NCBI GenBank assembly: GCA_030595905.1
Contig: JAUVLE010000003.1
Coordinates: 1 to 34,313 of the forward strand
Origin: Candidatus Cloacimonadota bacterium
GTDB taxonomy: Bacteria; Cloacimonadota; Cloacimonadia; Cloacimonadales; TCS61
DNA length: 34,313 bases
Direction: 5' to 3'
Within the stretch, counting starts at the first letter, position 1. Every line of letters starts with the position of its first letter. The position numbers were made by a program, and so were the translations under genes. Positions 33,956 through 34,313 of the stretch are shown here, piece after piece. A model generated the notes under the pieces. That model saw nothing but the letters and a program-made list of their open reading frames with translations, had not been told where the DNA came from and ran no database searches.

Positions 33956-34313
33956 ATGGCAAAAATAAAGAAAAGCGCAAGACCAGAAACTCTTATTCCC
34001 ACTGCATCGATGTCGGACATTGCTTTCCTGCTTCTTCTCTTCTTTATGGTCACAACTGTGTTCGTAAGAGAAAAAGGATTGAAAGTAAATTTGCCCAAAG
34101 CAGTCAGCATACAAAAGATCCCTCGAAATCATTCTGCTACTATTTATGTAGATCGGAATGGAAATATTTCTATCGATGATCTGGCAATTTCAATTCCCGA
34201 TGTACAATGGGTAATGCAGAAAAAACTGATGGAAGATTTTAATGTTATTGCTTGTTTCCGAACAGATAAAAATACAAACTACGGGATCATGTCGGATATT
34301 TTAAATCAGCTTA
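33956..34313 (+). CDS. exbD: ExbD/TolR family protein, second copy (cut by window edge)
   Basis: Partial: 119 codons are visible and the frame stays open at the window end. Starts MAKIKKSARPETLIPTASMS, with the conserved Asp21 at the start of the membrane helix (DIAFLLLLFFMVTTVF) and a periplasmic domain beginning KGLKVNLPKA. It shares the IPTASMSD box with the first copy but diverges after the helix, so it is an old paralogue rather than a recent duplicate. AGGAAGGAA before the ATG. Paired ExbD genes after one ExbB are known in Bacteroidetes-like operons and may build a mixed motor; a TonB gene may follow outside the window. Confidence 0.93.
   Translation, partial: MAKIKKSARPETLIPTASMSDIAFLLLLFFMVTTVFVREKGLKVNLPKAVSIQKIPRNHSATIYVDRNGNISIDDLAISIPDVQWVMQKKLMEDFNVIACFRTDKNTNYGIMSDILNQL

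Overview
The window looks like an AT-rich Gram-negative bacterium of the Fibrobacteres-Chlorobi-Bacteroidetes-like assemblage. Candidate phylum Cloacimonadota is my best guess, an inference from gene style rather than from any marker search. The signs are: four secreted proteins ending in the FlgD-like C-terminal domain that opens with YPNPFNP and closes on a lysine; a PorV-like outer-membrane protein; a TonB-dependent receptor followed by ExbB and two ExbD genes; strong GGAGG-type ribosome-binding sites; and many short palindromic repeats between genes. I saw no tRNA, rRNA, CRISPR array, transposase or phage gene.

Layout. 84-1019 (minus): a 2-hydroxyacid dehydrogenase. 1215-1911: an accessory patch containing a remnant ORF, an integron-type attC-like recombination site, an HNH-nuclease-like gene starting just after it, and a decayed second half-site; no integrase is present. 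4981-1950 (minus): a tightly packed operon encoding a TsaC/YrdC-low-molecular-weight phosphatase fusion, a LiaF-like membrane protein, RNase HIII and a gamma-carbonic-anhydrase-like protein. 5220-5897 (plus): a stand-alone glutamine amidotransferase. 7077-5971 (minus): an EnvC-like coiled-coil protein with a degenerate M23 domain. 12087-7220 (minus): two large secreted proteins, one of them a C10 (streptopain-type) protease. 14233-12134 (minus): class II fructose-bisphosphate aldolase followed by GAPDH. 16024-14324 (minus): a SurA/PrsA-like foldase with a TPR tail. From 16136 to the end all genes are on the plus strand: PTS EIIA, PorV-like protein, two beta-helix secreted proteins separated by a repeat-rich non-coding block, glyS, an aspartate aminotransferase, a small membrane protein, a PfkB sugar kinase, a DUF975-like membrane protein, a lipoate/octanoate transferase, then the TonB receptor-ExbB-ExbD-ExbD cluster, which is cut by the window edge.

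How it fits together. Much of the window serves the cell envelope and secretion: sorted surface proteins, a PorV-like factor that may assist them, a periplasmic foldase, an amidase-activator-like protein and an energised outer-membrane receptor. The rest is housekeeping (glycolysis, tRNA charging and modification, DNA repair, lipoylation).

The most unusual signals are the isolated gene-cassette patch; the tRNA-modification/phosphatase fusion, whose specificity residue is Ile rather than the Thr of arginine phosphatases; and a 21/27-bp in-frame insertion with a palindromic core, placed at the same point of the sorting motif in two neighbouring secreted proteins.
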